A stretch of 44,456 bases of DNA from Acetobacteraceae bacterium (GTDB taxonomy: Bacteria; Pseudomonadota; Alphaproteobacteria; Acetobacterales; Acetobacteraceae), in contig JANXMB010000139.1 in assembly GCA_025354865.1 (NCBI GenBank), positions 1 through 44,456 of the forward strand. Reading direction: 5' to 3'. The notes under the pieces are model-generated. The model was given only the letters and a program-made list of their open reading frames with translations, was not told the DNA's origin and searched no databases. Every line of letters begins with the position of its first letter. The stretch's first letter is position 1. Shown piece after piece: positions 8,544 through 18,852 of the stretch. Both the position numbers and the translations under genes were made by a program.

Positions 8544-9476
8544 CTAAATCGCCTCCGCCACCGCATCGGTCACGGTTTGCAGCGGCAGCGTCGCCAGATC
8601 GGCCTCCCGCAGGGTGCGCACCCAACGGCCCCTCGGCGCGCAGAGTTTCGGGTCCGAATCGTGGGAAAACAGCACCACCGACGCGCAATCGGCGGCGGCC
8701 GCCAAATGCATCGGGCCGGTATCGTTGCCCACCGCCACGGTGGCCAACCGAGCGAGTTCGGTGAGTTCGGGCAAGGTCGAGCGGCCGGTCAGGTCGATCG
8801 TTCCGGGGGCTGCGGCCAGGATCGGCTGGGCCAAAGGGGCCTCCCCCGCCGTGCCCACGACGACCGGCACGATATTGCGCTCCAGCAGCCACGCCGCCAA
8901 AGCCCCGTAGTGCGCCGCCGGCCAGCGCTTGCCCGGCCGGTGCGCGGAACTGCCGGGCACCAGCAAGGCAAAGCGCGGCGGCAGTTGGAACCGCGCCACA
9001 TCCGCGCGCGACCAGCCCAGATCCACCGGCGCCCGTTCGGTGATGCCGGCCACCGCGAGTTGCGCGTATTGCCGATCGATGTCGTGCATCCCTGTGCCCG
9101 GCGCCATGCGATGCGGATGCGACGCGCCCGGCGCGATCCCGCACCACTCCGGCCGCGCATGTCGCGGAAAAAAGCCGAAATAGCGGCTGGATCGGCCGGA
9201 GGTTTGCAGGTCGTACACCCGGGTGAAACGGCCGGCACGCAGCACCCGACGCAGCCGCAGCGTGGCGGCGATGTCCCACCACGGCGGGCGCCCGTCCGCA
9301 ATCGTCCGATCGAACCATGGTGCGAGCGACAGCCATCCGGCGTAGGGTGGGGTTGTCAGCACGGTAATCTCGGCCCCTGGATGATGGGCGCGAATTGCCG
9401 CGAAAGGCCCCAGGGAGAGCACGACATTGCCCAAAGCGCTCAGCTTGACGATCAGTATGCGCTCAGACTGGCTCAA
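8544..9476 (-). CDS. Glycosyltransferase family 9 (heptosyltransferase-like)
   Basis: GT9 proteins transfer heptose or related sugars from nucleotide-activated donors to lipopolysaccharide core acceptors at the inner membrane. The sequence starts LSQSERILIVKLSALGNVVLSL, the usual GT9 opening with its Gly-Asn/Asp segment. It continues with FALLVPGSSAHRPGKRWPAAHYGALAAWL, then VVVGTAGEAPLAQPI, and the donor-site stretch AVGNDTGPMHLAAAADCASVVLFS. No ATG fits; a TTG at 9476 gives 310 residues beginning at the family opening, with GGGGAC upstream. The frame is open to 9632, but that extension is the antisense of the neighbouring GT4 gene. Only 15 bases separate this start from the divergent GT4 start. 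Confidence 0.88.
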   Translation of the reverse strand: MSQSERILIVKLSALGNVVLSLGPFAAIRAHHPGAEITVLTTPPYAGWLSLAPWFDRTIADGRPPWWDIAATLRLRRVLRAGRFTRVYDLQTSGRSSRYFGFFPRHARPEWCGIAPGASHPHRMAPGTGMHDIDRQYAQLAVAGITERAPVDLGWSRADVARFQLPPRFALLVPGSSAHRPGKRWPAAHYGALAAWLLERNIVPVVVGTAGEAPLAQPILAAAPGTIDLTGRSTLPELTELARLATVAVGNDTGPMHLAAAADCASVVLFSHDSDPKLCAPRGRWVRTLREADLATLPLQTVTDAVAEAI

Positions 9477-9491
9477 GTCGCTGGAGTCCCC

Positions 9492-10628
9492 GTGACGTCG
9501 ATGGTCGCCCCACCGTCTAGCGCGCCCGGCCCGATCCCGCCACGGCGCAAACCGTTTCTGGTTTACCGCGATCGGATCGGCGCCCCGTCGGAGCTGGCCT
9601 TCCTGCGCCGCCAGTATATCGGGTTTTCCCAACTGGACCCGGTCTGGACCGGACGCACGCTATTGCCCCAGGCGCACGAGGTCGGGACGCACCTGCTGCG
9701 CATCGGCGGCGACGGCCCGCTGGGGTTTGCGCGCCGGCTGCTGTTTCGGCACTGCGGCATCGCGCCGCCGATCCCGATCGCCGGCCTGGCGCCCGTGCTG
9801 CACGCCCAATTCGCCCGCGGCGGCGCGCTGGCTCTGCCCCTCGCCCAAGCCCTGAACGCAAGGCTGGTGGTGACGCTGCACGGCGGCGACGTGGGCAAGG
9901 ACAAGAACTGGTCCGGCACGATCCTGGCCCGGCGCTGGCAAGCGACCGTCGCCGCCACCAGCCACTTCGTCTGCGTGTCCGCCGCCGTGGCGGAAGTCGC
10001 GGCCCGGCGCGGCGTCCCCTCGGGCAAACTGACGATCCTGCCCATCGGGGTGGAGGTCGGCGACCCGCCACCGCCGCCGACCGCCCCGGCATACCACCTG
10101 TTCGTCGGTCGCTTCGTCGAGAAAAAGGGCATCGCCGTGCTCGCCGAGGCCGCCCGCCTGCTGCGACAAAGTGGCGACCGCACGCCCATCGTCTTCGTCG
10201 GCGACGGTCCGCTCCGCCCCTTGCTGCTCGTCCTTGCTCGGCAACTTCCCAACATCGAACTGGCCGGCTGGCTGTCGCCCGAGGCGGTGAAAGCCCGCAT
10301 GGCCGGCGCGTGGTCCCTGCTGGTTCCCAGCGTCGTTGCGACGAACGGCGATGCCGAGGGGCTGCCAAGCGTGGTGCCGGAAGCGATGGCGCAGGGGTGC
10401 CCGGCGATCGGGTCGAACGAAGGCGGCATCGCCGAGGCCATTCGCCACGCGGAAACCGGGTTGCTGGTGCCGCCCGGCGACGCAGCTTCCCTCGCCGCCG
10501 CCATGCGCACGATCGCCGATCCCACCACCCGCAACCGCCTGGGCGCGGCCGGGCATCGGGCGGTCCTGACCGATCTGAATGCCGCGCGGCAATCCCAGCG
10601 GTTGGAGGCCCTACTGCTGGCCAGCTAA
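9492..10628 (+). CDS. Glycosyltransferase family 4 (GT1/GT4 superfamily)
   Basis: Retaining GT-B glycosyltransferase of 378 residues. The N-terminal domain holds LVVTLHGGDVGKDKNW. The C-terminal domain opens with YHLFVGRFVEKKGIAVLAEA, then PIVFVGDGPLRPLL, and has the donor-binding region GLPSVVPEAMAQGCPAIGSN with the GGI and EAI segments and GLLVPPGD. These are the usual GT4 landmarks. The GTG at 9492 has GGAG five bases upstream; the ATG at 9501 is possible but poorly spaced. It is divergent from the GT9 gene. Together they suggest LPS-core or surface-glycan synthesis, although donor and acceptor are unknown. Confidence 0.9.
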   Translation: MTSMVAPPSSAPGPIPPRRKPFLVYRDRIGAPSELAFLRRQYIGFSQLDPVWTGRTLLPQAHEVGTHLLRIGGDGPLGFARRLLFRHCGIAPPIPIAGLAPVLHAQFARGGALALPLAQALNARLVVTLHGGDVGKDKNWSGTILARRWQATVAATSHFVCVSAAVAEVAARRGVPSGKLTILPIGVEVGDPPPPPTAPAYHLFVGRFVEKKGIAVLAEAARLLRQSGDRTPIVFVGDGPLRPLLLVLARQLPNIELAGWLSPEAVKARMAGAWSLLVPSVVATNGDAEGLPSVVPEAMAQGCPAIGSNEGGIAEAIRHAETGLLVPPGDAASLAAAMRTIADPTTRNRLGAAGHRAVLTDLNAARQSQRLEALLLAS

Positions 10629-10708
10629 CCGCACCGGGCCGCTGCTTCCCCGCGCGGCCAAACAGCGATAGTTTCCGTCCAACGAATGGGACCGGAGGAG
10701 CATCCGCC

Positions 10709-11779
10709 ATGGATTTCGGCATCGGCATCGCAACGTCGCACGACTCGTGGAAGCTCGCGCAACGGGCCGAGGAACTGGGCTTCACCCATGCCTGGTTCTA
10801 CGACACCCAGATGATCACGGCCGACTGCTTCGTCGCCATGGGGGCGGCGGCGCTGAAAACCTCCAAGATCCGGCTGGGGACCGGGGTGCTGGTGCCATCC
10901 AACCGCATCGCCCCGGTTACCGCCAACGCCTTCGCGACGCTGAACGCGATGGCACCCGGACGGTTGGATTTCGGGGTTGGCACCGGTTTTTCCGCGCGCC
11001 GTGCCATGGGCCTCGGGTCCATGAAGTTGGCGGACATGGAGGAATACATCCGCGTCGTCTACGGATTGCTGGCCGGGGAGACGTTGGAAACTACCATCGA
11101 GGGCAAGCGCCGGAAAATCCGCTTCCTGAACCCCGATGCCGGGCTGATCGATATCGCGCATCCGGTGAAGCTGCACGTGTCCGCCTACGGGCCGAAATCC
11201 CAGCAACTGGTCGCCAAACTCGGCGCGGGTTGGAAGACCTTCATTCAGGACGTCGATGGCGCGATCGGCGCGCTGGAGGGGATGCGCAAGGACTGGACCG
11301 CTGCCGGCCGATCGGTGTCGGACCTGTATACCACCGCCTGGGTGTGCGGCTGCGTGTTGGAACCCGGCGAACCCGCCGACTCACCCAAAGCCATGGCACA
11401 GGCCGGGCCGCGTGCCGCCGTGCTGCTGCATCGCGCCGCCGATATGGACATGGAGGGATGGAAAAACACCTCCCCGGTGCCGCCCAGCACCCAGCGCAGC
11501 ATCGACGGCTATATCGAGATGGCGCGCGGGTTCGAACCCGCCGACGCCCGCTATCTGATGAACCATCGCGGCCATTTCGTCTTCGTAAAGCCGGAGGAGC
11601 GGCAATTTGTCGATGCCGAGCTGATACGGCGCACCACGTTCACGGCAACCGAGCAGGAGTTGAAGCAGCGGATCGAGGCATTGCGCGATTCCGGTTGGAA
11701 CCAGTTCGTCATGCCCATTGTTCCCGGACAGGAACATGCGATCGAAGACTGGGCCCGCATCCGCAAGGCGTTCGCGTGA
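10709..11779 (+). CDS. LLM-class flavin-dependent oxidoreductase
   Basis: Second luciferase-like protein, 356 residues, not closely similar to the one at 6.9 kb. It opens MDFGIGIATSHDSWKLAQRA, then KIRLGTGVLVPSNRIAPVTA, LNAMAPGRLDFGVGTGFSARRAMG, and VKLHVSAYGPKSQQLVAKLG. This arrangement resembles F420-dependent methylenetetrahydromethanopterin reductase-like and monooxygenase-like members. GGAGGAG precedes the ATG at 10709. Its stop overlaps the start of the MFS gene (TGATG at 11777-11781), so the two are probably translated as a pair. The substrate may be something the MFS protein imports or exports, which is inference from position only. Confidence 0.88.
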   Translation: MDFGIGIATSHDSWKLAQRAEELGFTHAWFYDTQMITADCFVAMGAAALKTSKIRLGTGVLVPSNRIAPVTANAFATLNAMAPGRLDFGVGTGFSARRAMGLGSMKLADMEEYIRVVYGLLAGETLETTIEGKRRKIRFLNPDAGLIDIAHPVKLHVSAYGPKSQQLVAKLGAGWKTFIQDVDGAIGALEGMRKDWTAAGRSVSDLYTTAWVCGCVLEPGEPADSPKAMAQAGPRAAVLLHRAADMDMEGWKNTSPVPPSTQRSIDGYIEMARGFEPADARYLMNHRGHFVFVKPEERQFVDAELIRRTTFTATEQELKQRIEALRDSGWNQFVMPIVPGQEHAIEDWARIRKAFA

Positions 11780-12987
11780 TGGCGGCGTTGTCCCGAGCAA
11801 CCGAGCGGCGTGCGCTGGTACTGATATCGGCGGCGCATCTGGTCAGCCATTACCATTATCTGGTCCTGGTGCCGTTGTTTCCGCTGCTGAAACAAACCCT
11901 CGGCGTGGGCTATGTCGAACTCGGTTTCGCACTGACCTTGTTCAATGTCGTCAGCGGCATCGTTCAAACCCCGATGGGCTGGGCCACCGATCGTTACGGC
12001 GCCCGCCTTGTGTTGATCGCCGGGCTGCTGCTTGGCGGTTTTGCCTATGTATCGATCGGCCTGTTCCCGAACTACGCCTGGATCCTGTGCGCATCGGTTT
12101 TGTTGGGTACCGCCAACGGTGTCTACCACCCCGCCGACTATGCCATCCTCGGCTCGGTGATCGAGCCTGCGCGGCTGGGGCGTTCGTTCTCGGTCCATAC
12201 CTTCGCCGGCTTTCTGGGCAGCGCGATTGCGCCGATCGCGACCTTGGCAATCGCGTCGTTCTGGGGCGCGCCCTGGGCGATCGCGGCGGCGGGCCTGCTG
12301 GCGATCGTCGTCGCCCTGCCCTTGATCGCGGCACCTTGGCTGGATCGAGCGGTCACGGCCAGCACGCCGGCCGGTTCGGCGGATATTCCGATGCGGCAAT
12401 TGTTGACGCCAGCGGTGCTCGGGCTGGTGGGCTTCTTCACCTTGCTCAGCCTCAGCAGCGGGGCGCTGACCAATTACTCGGCGGTGGCGCTGACGACGCT
12501 GTACGGGGTCAGTCCGTCGGCTGCGAATGTGGCCTTGTCGGGGTTCCTGTTCGCCTCGGCGATCGGGGTGCTGGCGGGCGGTTTCGTGGCCGATGCGACC
12601 AAGCGGCACGGCGACGTGGCGGCCGCGTGTTTCGGCGGATCGGCGGTGGTTATTTTGGCGGTCGGCACGATCGATCTGGGGCCGGTGCTGCTGACCCTGG
12701 CGATGGCGACGGCGGGGTTTCTATCGGGGATGATCTCCCCCTCCCGCGATATGCTGGTGCGCGCGGCATCGCCGCCCGGCGCGTTCGGCCGGGTATTCGG
12801 CATCGTTACCACCGGCTTCAACATCGGCGGCACGATCGGGCCGCTGATCGGCGGCTGGATCATGGACCACAATATGCCGCGCTGGGTGTTCTATTCCTCG
12901 GTGTGTTTTATGATCGCGACATCCGCGATGGGCGCGATGACCGAACGGCGCACCCGCCGTCGGGCGGCATGGGGGGCAGCGGAATGA
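11779..12987 (+). CDS. Major facilitator superfamily transporter
   Basis: Inner-membrane transporter of 402 residues with about twelve hydrophobic segments. It has the MFS loop 2-3 signature in GWATDRYGARLVLIAG and a related one after helix 8 (GGFVADATKRHGDV). The pattern HLVSHYHYLVLVPLFPLLK in helix 1 and YHPADYAILGSVIE in helix 4 resembles the fosmidomycin-resistance-like and nitrate/sugar-like branches, but the substrate is not readable. The start overlaps the stop of the LLM gene, and the stop overlaps the next start (ATGA at 12984-12987), giving a three-gene coupled unit. Confidence 0.9.
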   Translation: MAALSRATERRALVLISAAHLVSHYHYLVLVPLFPLLKQTLGVGYVELGFALTLFNVVSGIVQTPMGWATDRYGARLVLIAGLLLGGFAYVSIGLFPNYAWILCASVLLGTANGVYHPADYAILGSVIEPARLGRSFSVHTFAGFLGSAIAPIATLAIASFWGAPWAIAAAGLLAIVVALPLIAAPWLDRAVTASTPAGSADIPMRQLLTPAVLGLVGFFTLLSLSSGALTNYSAVALTTLYGVSPSAANVALSGFLFASAIGVLAGGFVADATKRHGDVAAACFGGSAVVILAVGTIDLGPVLLTLAMATAGFLSGMISPSRDMLVRAASPPGAFGRVFGIVTTGFNIGGTIGPLIGGWIMDHNMPRWVFYSSVCFMIATSAMGAMTERRTRRRAAWGAAE

Positions 12988-13442
12988 TGGGATTGCCGGC
13001 GGCAGATGCTGCCACGACCGATTTCTTCCACCGGTGGCTGGAGACCTTCGCGTCGCATGTCCGAGCGGTGGATTACGCGCCAGCCAAGCCGCTGTTCCAT
13101 CCGAACATTCTGGCCTTCGGCACGCATCGGGACGTGTTGCCGAGCCTGGAGGCGTGGGTAAACACGCAGTGGGACAATGTGTGGCCGAAGACGGACGATT
13201 TCCGCTTCGATCTGGCGGGGACGCATGTGCTGGCTGCCGACGACGGCAGCATGGCGGTGGTCGTCGCGCCCTGGACCAGCACCGGCTTCCATGAGGACGG
13301 GTCCCGCTTCGATCGGCCGGGCCGGGCGACGATGGTGTTTCACAACCGAGACGGGGTCTGGCTCGGGGTCCACACGCATTTGTCGCTGAACCGAGGCGTA
13401 CCGCAGACCAGCTTCGGCAACCGCCCGGTTAAATCGCGATAG
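12984..13442 (+). CDS. SnoaL/DUF4440-like (NTF2-fold) protein
   Basis: Protein of 152 residues with the cone-like NTF2-fold pattern: an N-terminal helix (FFHRWLETFASHVRAVDYAPA), LFHPNILAFGTH, SLEAWVNTQWDNVWPKTDDF, then beta strands ending in RATMVFHNRDGVWLGVHTHLSL. Similar small proteins act as cyclases, hydrolases or of unknown function, often in catabolic or secondary-metabolite clusters. The start ATG at 12984 overlaps the MFS stop. A second ATG follows directly at 12987. It is the last gene of the coupled LLM-MFS set and is followed immediately by a hairpin. The fold assignment is likely; the activity is unknown. Confidence 0.75.
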   Translation: MMGLPAADAATTDFFHRWLETFASHVRAVDYAPAKPLFHPNILAFGTHRDVLPSLEAWVNTQWDNVWPKTDDFRFDLAGTHVLAADDGSMAVVVAPWTSTGFHEDGSRFDRPGRATMVFHNRDGVWLGVHTHLSLNRGVPQTSFGNRPVKSR

Positions 13443-13464
13443 CGCGGGGCTTAATCCCCGCGCT
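13441..13464 (+). terminator. Hairpin after the LLM-MFS-SnoaL unit
   Basis: AGCGCGGGG / CCCCGCGCT form nine perfectly paired bases around the loop CTTAAT, starting at the stop codon of the SnoaL-like gene. The following TTCGATCC is not a proper T-run, so termination efficiency is uncertain. It separates the coupled unit from the CoA-transferase gene. Confidence 0.55.
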
Positions 13465-13488
13465 TCGATCCTCGATGGGAAACGCACC

Positions 13489-14733
13489 ATGTCCTCCCCC
13501 GCCCACGGCCCGCTGGCCGGCCCCGCCCACGGCCCGCTGTCGGGTGTGAAAGTCGTCGCCTGCTCCACCGCGCAGGCCGGCACCGTGCCCTATATGTTGA
13601 TGGCCGATCTCGGCGCCGAAGTGATCAAGATCGAAACCCCCAACGGCGGCGACACCTCCCGCGAGAACAGCGTGCTGCCCGGCATGCCCAGCACCTATTT
13701 CGAAACCAACAATCGCGGCGTCAAAAGCGTGACGTTGAATTTGAAAGCGCCCGAGGGGCAGGAAATCCTCCGCAAACTGGTCGCCGAAGCCGATATTTTC
13801 GGGCAGAATTTCCGCCCCGGCGCGGCGGAGAAAAACGGTTTCGGCTACGAGACCTTACGCCAGGCGAACCCGAAACTCGTTTACATGTCGATCTCCGGCT
13901 ACGGCCCCAACGGCCCGCACGCCGACCTGCCCGGCACCGACTCGATGGCCCAAGCGCTCGGTGGCATCGCCGAGGCCTATTCCAGCCCCGGTCAACCGCT
14001 GCGCACCGGCATCGTGTCCGTCGCCGACGAGACCTGTGCGATCCTGGCTTTCGGCGGCGCCCTGGCTGCCCTGACTCACGCCCGCGCCACCGGCATCGGC
14101 CAGAAAGTCGATTGCTCCCTGCTGGGCGGGCAAATCCGCCTGATGGGCTGGACGCTGACCACCGCCATGTGGCGGGACAAAAACCCGGTCACCGGACAGG
14201 CCCGCATCACCGGCACCCCCGATCGACCCGGCATGAGCGCCAGCTTCAACGATCGCGACGGCAAACCGCTGGTGTTCCAACTCAACGGCAACCGAGTCTG
14301 GCGCGCCGCCATGACCGCGCTCGGCTTTTTCCCGGCACTGGAGGCCGCAGGCTACGCCGACCTCGGGGTAATAATCGGGGCGGACGACAAACGGTCGGCG
14401 CTGCTGCGCGTCCTCGACGGCTTGTTCGCCACCGGCCTGCGCGACGACTGGGTCGCCCGCCTGCGCAAGGCCGATATCGTCGCCGCACCGATCAACACCC
14501 TGCTGGAGGCATCCAACGACCCCGACGTCCTGGCCAACGGCTACGTGACCGAGGTCGAATACCCCAGCCATGGCAAGACCCTGAAAGTCCACGGCTCCCC
14601 GTGGCACTTCTCGGAAACGCCGGCCAAGATCGGCATCGCCCCGGCGCTGGGGGCCGATAACGACGCGGTGCTGGCCAGCCTGGGCTACGGCGCGGCCGAG
14701 ATCGCCGATCTGCGCGCCCGCAAAATTGTCTGA
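13489..14733 (+). CDS. CaiB/BaiF family CoA-transferase
   Basis: Class III CoA-transferase of 414 residues, which moves CoA between carboxylic acids by way of an aspartyl-CoA intermediate. Typical segments are LSGVKVVACSTAQAGTVPYMLMADLGAEVIKIE, with NRGVKSVTLNLKAPEGQEIL, YMSISGYGPNGPHADLPGTDSMAQA (the Asp of GTD is the expected catalytic residue), and ATGIGQKVDCSLL. The N-terminus carries a duplicated PAHGPL unit (residues 5-18), encoded by a 15-base repeat with 24-base period at 13501 and 13525. It follows the LLM-MFS-SnoaL unit after a hairpin, so it may be transcribed with it or separately. Substrates are unknown. Confidence 0.92.
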   Translation: MSSPAHGPLAGPAHGPLSGVKVVACSTAQAGTVPYMLMADLGAEVIKIETPNGGDTSRENSVLPGMPSTYFETNNRGVKSVTLNLKAPEGQEILRKLVAEADIFGQNFRPGAAEKNGFGYETLRQANPKLVYMSISGYGPNGPHADLPGTDSMAQALGGIAEAYSSPGQPLRTGIVSVADETCAILAFGGALAALTHARATGIGQKVDCSLLGGQIRLMGWTLTTAMWRDKNPVTGQARITGTPDRPGMSASFNDRDGKPLVFQLNGNRVWRAAMTALGFFPALEAAGYADLGVIIGADDKRSALLRVLDGLFATGLRDDWVARLRKADIVAAPINTLLEASNDPDVLANGYVTEVEYPSHGKTLKVHGSPWHFSETPAKIGIAPALGADNDAVLASLGYGAAEIADLRARKIV

Positions 14734-14808
14734 TGGCGGGCGGCCGGGCGCCGATTTCGTCGCAGTCCCGTCTTGTCCCGCGCGCCCTCCGGCCTTAACT
14801 GACGCCGC

Positions 14809-15402
14809 ATGAGCACCGAGCACGACACCAATCCCGCGCAACCGGCGACCGAGACTGGCCCGGATGCCCCCCTCGATATCCCCCCCACCCCGGAACAGTT
14901 GATGCAGGCCGCCACCGCCCGCATCGCGGAACTGGAAGCCGAGCGCGACGCGTTCAAGGACAAGTGGATGCGGTCGGAGGCAGAGAGCGCCAATGTCCGC
15001 GCCCGCGCCCGCCGCGACGCCGACGATGCCCGCCAATACGCGGTGCAGAAATTTGCCACCGACGTGGTCGAAGCGGCGGAGAACCTGAAGCGCGGCATCG
15101 ACAGCCTGCCGCCGTCGTCGGACGATCAACCGGCGATCGTGACCAAAGTCCGGGAGGGTCTGGACGGCGTCGAGCGCAGCTTCGTCGGCATTCTGGAGCG
15201 CAACGGCATCAAGAAGGAAGACCCGGTCGGCCAGCCGTTCGACCCCAACAAGCATCAGGCGATGCAGGAACAGGAAACCGCCGACCATAAAGCCGGCACG
15301 GTCCTACAGGCCTGGACCGCTTGCTGGACGCTGCACGGGCGGTTGCTGAAGCCGGCGATGGTGGTTGTCGCCAAAGCCCCGCCGGGTGAAATCGCCGCGT
15401 AG
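14809..15402 (+). CDS. grpE: Nucleotide exchange factor GrpE
   Basis: Cofactor that releases ADP from DnaK. The 197 residues have an acidic, Pro-rich N-terminus (residues 1-28), a long coiled coil beginning LMQAATARIAELEAERDAF, and the beta domain with GQPFDPNKHQAM and KAGTVLQAW, followed by LHGRLLKPAMVVVAK. The ATG at 14809 gives the usual length. It lies 154 bases before dnaK, on the same strand. Many alphaproteobacteria have hrcA-grpE apart from dnaK-dnaJ; here no hrcA is seen and the three chaperone genes lie together. Confidence 0.96.
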   Translation: MSTEHDTNPAQPATETGPDAPLDIPPTPEQLMQAATARIAELEAERDAFKDKWMRSEAESANVRARARRDADDARQYAVQKFATDVVEAAENLKRGIDSLPPSSDDQPAIVTKVREGLDGVERSFVGILERNGIKKEDPVGQPFDPNKHQAMQEQETADHKAGTVLQAWTACWTLHGRLLKPAMVVVAKAPPGEIAA

Positions 15403-15423
15403 AGGCGCCGGTTGCGCCCGCGA

Positions 15424-15441
15424 TTTGTCCGGCATGACAAA
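15424..15441. terminator. Short hairpin after grpE
   Basis: TTTGTC / GACAAA pair over six bases around CGGCAT, 21 bases past the grpE stop. A run of A follows on this strand, with T on the other, so it would terminate poorly for grpE. It may be a weak bidirectional element. Confidence 0.3.
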
Positions 15442-15457
15442 AAAGCAACGTCGAACC

Positions 15458-15486
15458 CTTGCTCTCCGCCGCCTGCTTTCATACAT
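15458..15486 (+). promoter_or_regulatory. Candidate heat-shock (RpoH-type) promoter of dnaK
   Basis: CTTGC at 15458-15462 and CATACAT at 15480-15486 are 17 bases apart. This fits the CTTG ... C-rich/TAT-type pattern of alphaproteobacterial sigma-32 promoters, with only a partial match in the -10. It is about 70 bases before the dnaK start. No CIRCE element is visible in this gap. Confidence 0.45.
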
Positions 15487-15556
15487 CCCACTCAGTCACC
15501 CATCGGGGGTGCGCGCGGTGCTTCGGGCCGCCTGCATCCGCTAAAAGGAGTTATCC

Positions 15557-17473
<1,917 letters not shown>

Positions 17474-17500
17474 GTTTTTCGGTTCGGTTAGGACGACCGC

Positions 17501-17532
17501 TCGCGCCCGTGCTTCGATGAAGCCGGGCGCGA
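17501..17532 (+). promoter_or_regulatory. Stable hairpin between dnaK and dnaJ
   Basis: TCGCGCCCG(T)GCTTC pairs with GAAGCCGGGCGCGA over 14 bases, with one bulged T (17510) and a three-base loop (17516-17518). It stands 27 bases after the dnaK stop and 36 bases before dnaJ. No T-run follows. Such intercistronic stems can lower or stabilise transcript levels of dnaJ relative to dnaK; that role is an inference. Confidence 0.55.
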
Positions 17533-17568
17533 CGCATTTATAGTTTTGCCCATGGGGACCGGTCGCGA

Positions 17569-18699
17569 ATGGCCAAACAGGATTTTTACACCACGCTCGG
17601 CGTGGCCAAGGATGCCTCGGCGGACGACCTGAAAAAGGCGTATCGCAAACTCGCCATGCAATATCACCCGGATCGCAATCCCGGGAATAAAGACGCCGAA
17701 GCCAAATTCAAAGAACTCAGCGAAGCCTACGACGTCCTGAAAGACGACCAGAAACGCGCTGCCTACGACCGCTTCGGCCATGCCGCGTTCGAACAAGGCG
17801 GCGGCGCGCAACCCGGCGGCTTCGATTTCGGCGGCGGCGGCGGACTGGGCGATATATTCGAACAGATGTTCGGCCAGATGGGCGGCAATCGCGGCCGCCC
17901 GCGTCAGGGCAACGACATCCAGCAGGCCGTCGAAATCTCCCTGGAAGAAGCCTTCGCCGGCACCAAAGCCAATCTCCGCATTCCCACCCGCGTCTCCTGC
18001 GAGGCCTGCACCGGCAGCGGCTCGGCCGACGCCAACAAGGAAGCCGCGACCTGCGGCACCTGCCGAGGCGCCGGCAAGGTCCGGGCGCAACAGGGCTTCT
18101 TCACCATCGAACGCACCTGCCCGACCTGCGCCGGTCAGGGCAAGACCATCCGCAACCCCTGCCGCACCTGCCGTGGCGCCGGCACCGTCCAACGCGAACG
18201 CAGCTTCCAGGTCGCCATTCCGGCCGGTGTGGACGACGGCACCCGCATCCGCATGACCGGGGAGGGCGAGGCCGGCGGCCAGGGCATCCGCAACGGCGAT
18301 CTGTATGTCCATGTCGCCGTGCGGCAGCACCCGTTCTTCCAGCGGGAGGGCGCGCATATCCTGATGCGCGTGCCCCTGCGCATGACCCAGGCGGCGCTGG
18401 GCAGCGATGTCGAGGTCCCGGTGATCGACGGCACCAAAGCCAAGGTGAAAATCCCGGCGGGCACCCAGACCGGCCAACAATTCCGGTTGCGCGGCAAGGG
18501 ATTCTCCGTCCTGCGCGATCCCGCCCGCGGCGATATGGTGATCGAGGTGACGGTGGAAACCCCGCAATCCCTGACCGCCCGCCAGCGCGACCTGCTGGAA
18601 CAGTTCGAAGCCGAGGGCCAGAAAGGCGCCAAAGGCAGCCCCGAACACGAGGGATTCTTCGCCAAAGTCAAAGAATTCTTCGAGGGCGGACGGACCTAA
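17569..18699 (+). CDS. dnaJ: Chaperone protein DnaJ (Hsp40)
   Basis: Type I J-protein of 376 residues. The J domain (residues 1-70) has the catalytic HPD in [11 protein letters not shown] Gly/Phe-rich linker follows ([20 protein letters not shown]). The zinc domain has four CxxCxGxG repeats: [24 protein letters not shown] and CRTCRGAG. The C-terminal substrate-binding domains include [20 protein letters not shown]. It stimulates DnaK ATPase and presents substrates. It lies 95 bases after dnaK, on the same strand. Two long palindromes follow the stop codon. Confidence 0.98.
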   Translation: MAKQDFYTTLGVAKDASADDLKKAYRKLAMQYHPDRNPGNKDAEAKFKELSEAYDVLKDDQKRAAYDRFGHAAFEQGGGAQPGGFDFGGGGGLGDIFEQMFGQMGGNRGRPRQGNDIQQAVEISLEEAFAGTKANLRIPTRVSCEACTGSGSADANKEAATCGTCRGAGKVRAQQGFFTIERTCPTCAGQGKTIRNPCRTCRGAGTVQRERSFQVAIPAGVDDGTRIRMTGEGEAGGQGIRNGDLYVHVAVRQHPFFQREGAHILMRVPLRMTQAALGSDVEVPVIDGTKAKVKIPAGTQTGQQFRLRGKGFSVLRDPARGDMVIEVTVETPQSLTARQRDLLEQFEAEGQKGAKGSPEHEGFFAKVKEFFEGGRT

Positions 18700-18718
18700 C
18701 CTAACCCGTTTTAACCTA

Positions 18719-18765
18719 GTGGTCCGATCCTAACGCTTGAGTTCCAAGCGTTAGGATCGGACCAC
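18719..18765. repeat. Perfect 21-bp palindrome (first of a pair) after dnaJ
   Basis: Arms 18719-18739 and 18745-18765 are exact reverse complements over 21 bases, around a five-base loop AGTTC. It is preceded by CCTA, so the left end reads CCTAGTGGTC, the same as the second palindrome. It could act as a bidirectional terminator for dnaJ, but its length and its shared end with the neighbour suggest an inserted repeat. Confidence 0.85.
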
Positions 18766-18776
18766 CAAATCAAAGC

Positions 18777-18824
18777 CTAGTGGTCAGAATCTGACGGTTC
18801 TTTTCGTCAGATTCTGACCACTAG
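18777..18824. repeat. Perfect 20-bp palindrome (second of a pair) after dnaJ
   Basis: Arms 18777-18796 and 18805-18824 pair perfectly over 20 bases, with an eight-base loop GTTCTTTT. Both outer ends read CTAGTGGTC/GACCACTAG. The outer nine bases match the first palindrome's outer end, while the inner sequences differ. It lies just 28 bases before the start of the next gene, so an RNA stem would sit near its 5' leader. Confidence 0.85.
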
Positions 18825-18852
18825 CTTGCCGCAAACGCCCCAAGAGGTTTCG

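Noticed and set aside
9477-9632. N-terminal extension of the GT9 gene to an ATG at 9632
   Set aside because: The added 52 residues are antisense of the GT4 gene and precede the usual GT9 opening.
13855-15288. A 477-codon minus-strand frame over the CoA-transferase and grpE
   Set aside because: It spans two well-supported genes and has Gly/Val-rich shadow composition.
15403-15556. CIRCE element before dnaK
   Set aside because: No TTAGCACTC-N9-GAGTGCTAA or close variant is present.
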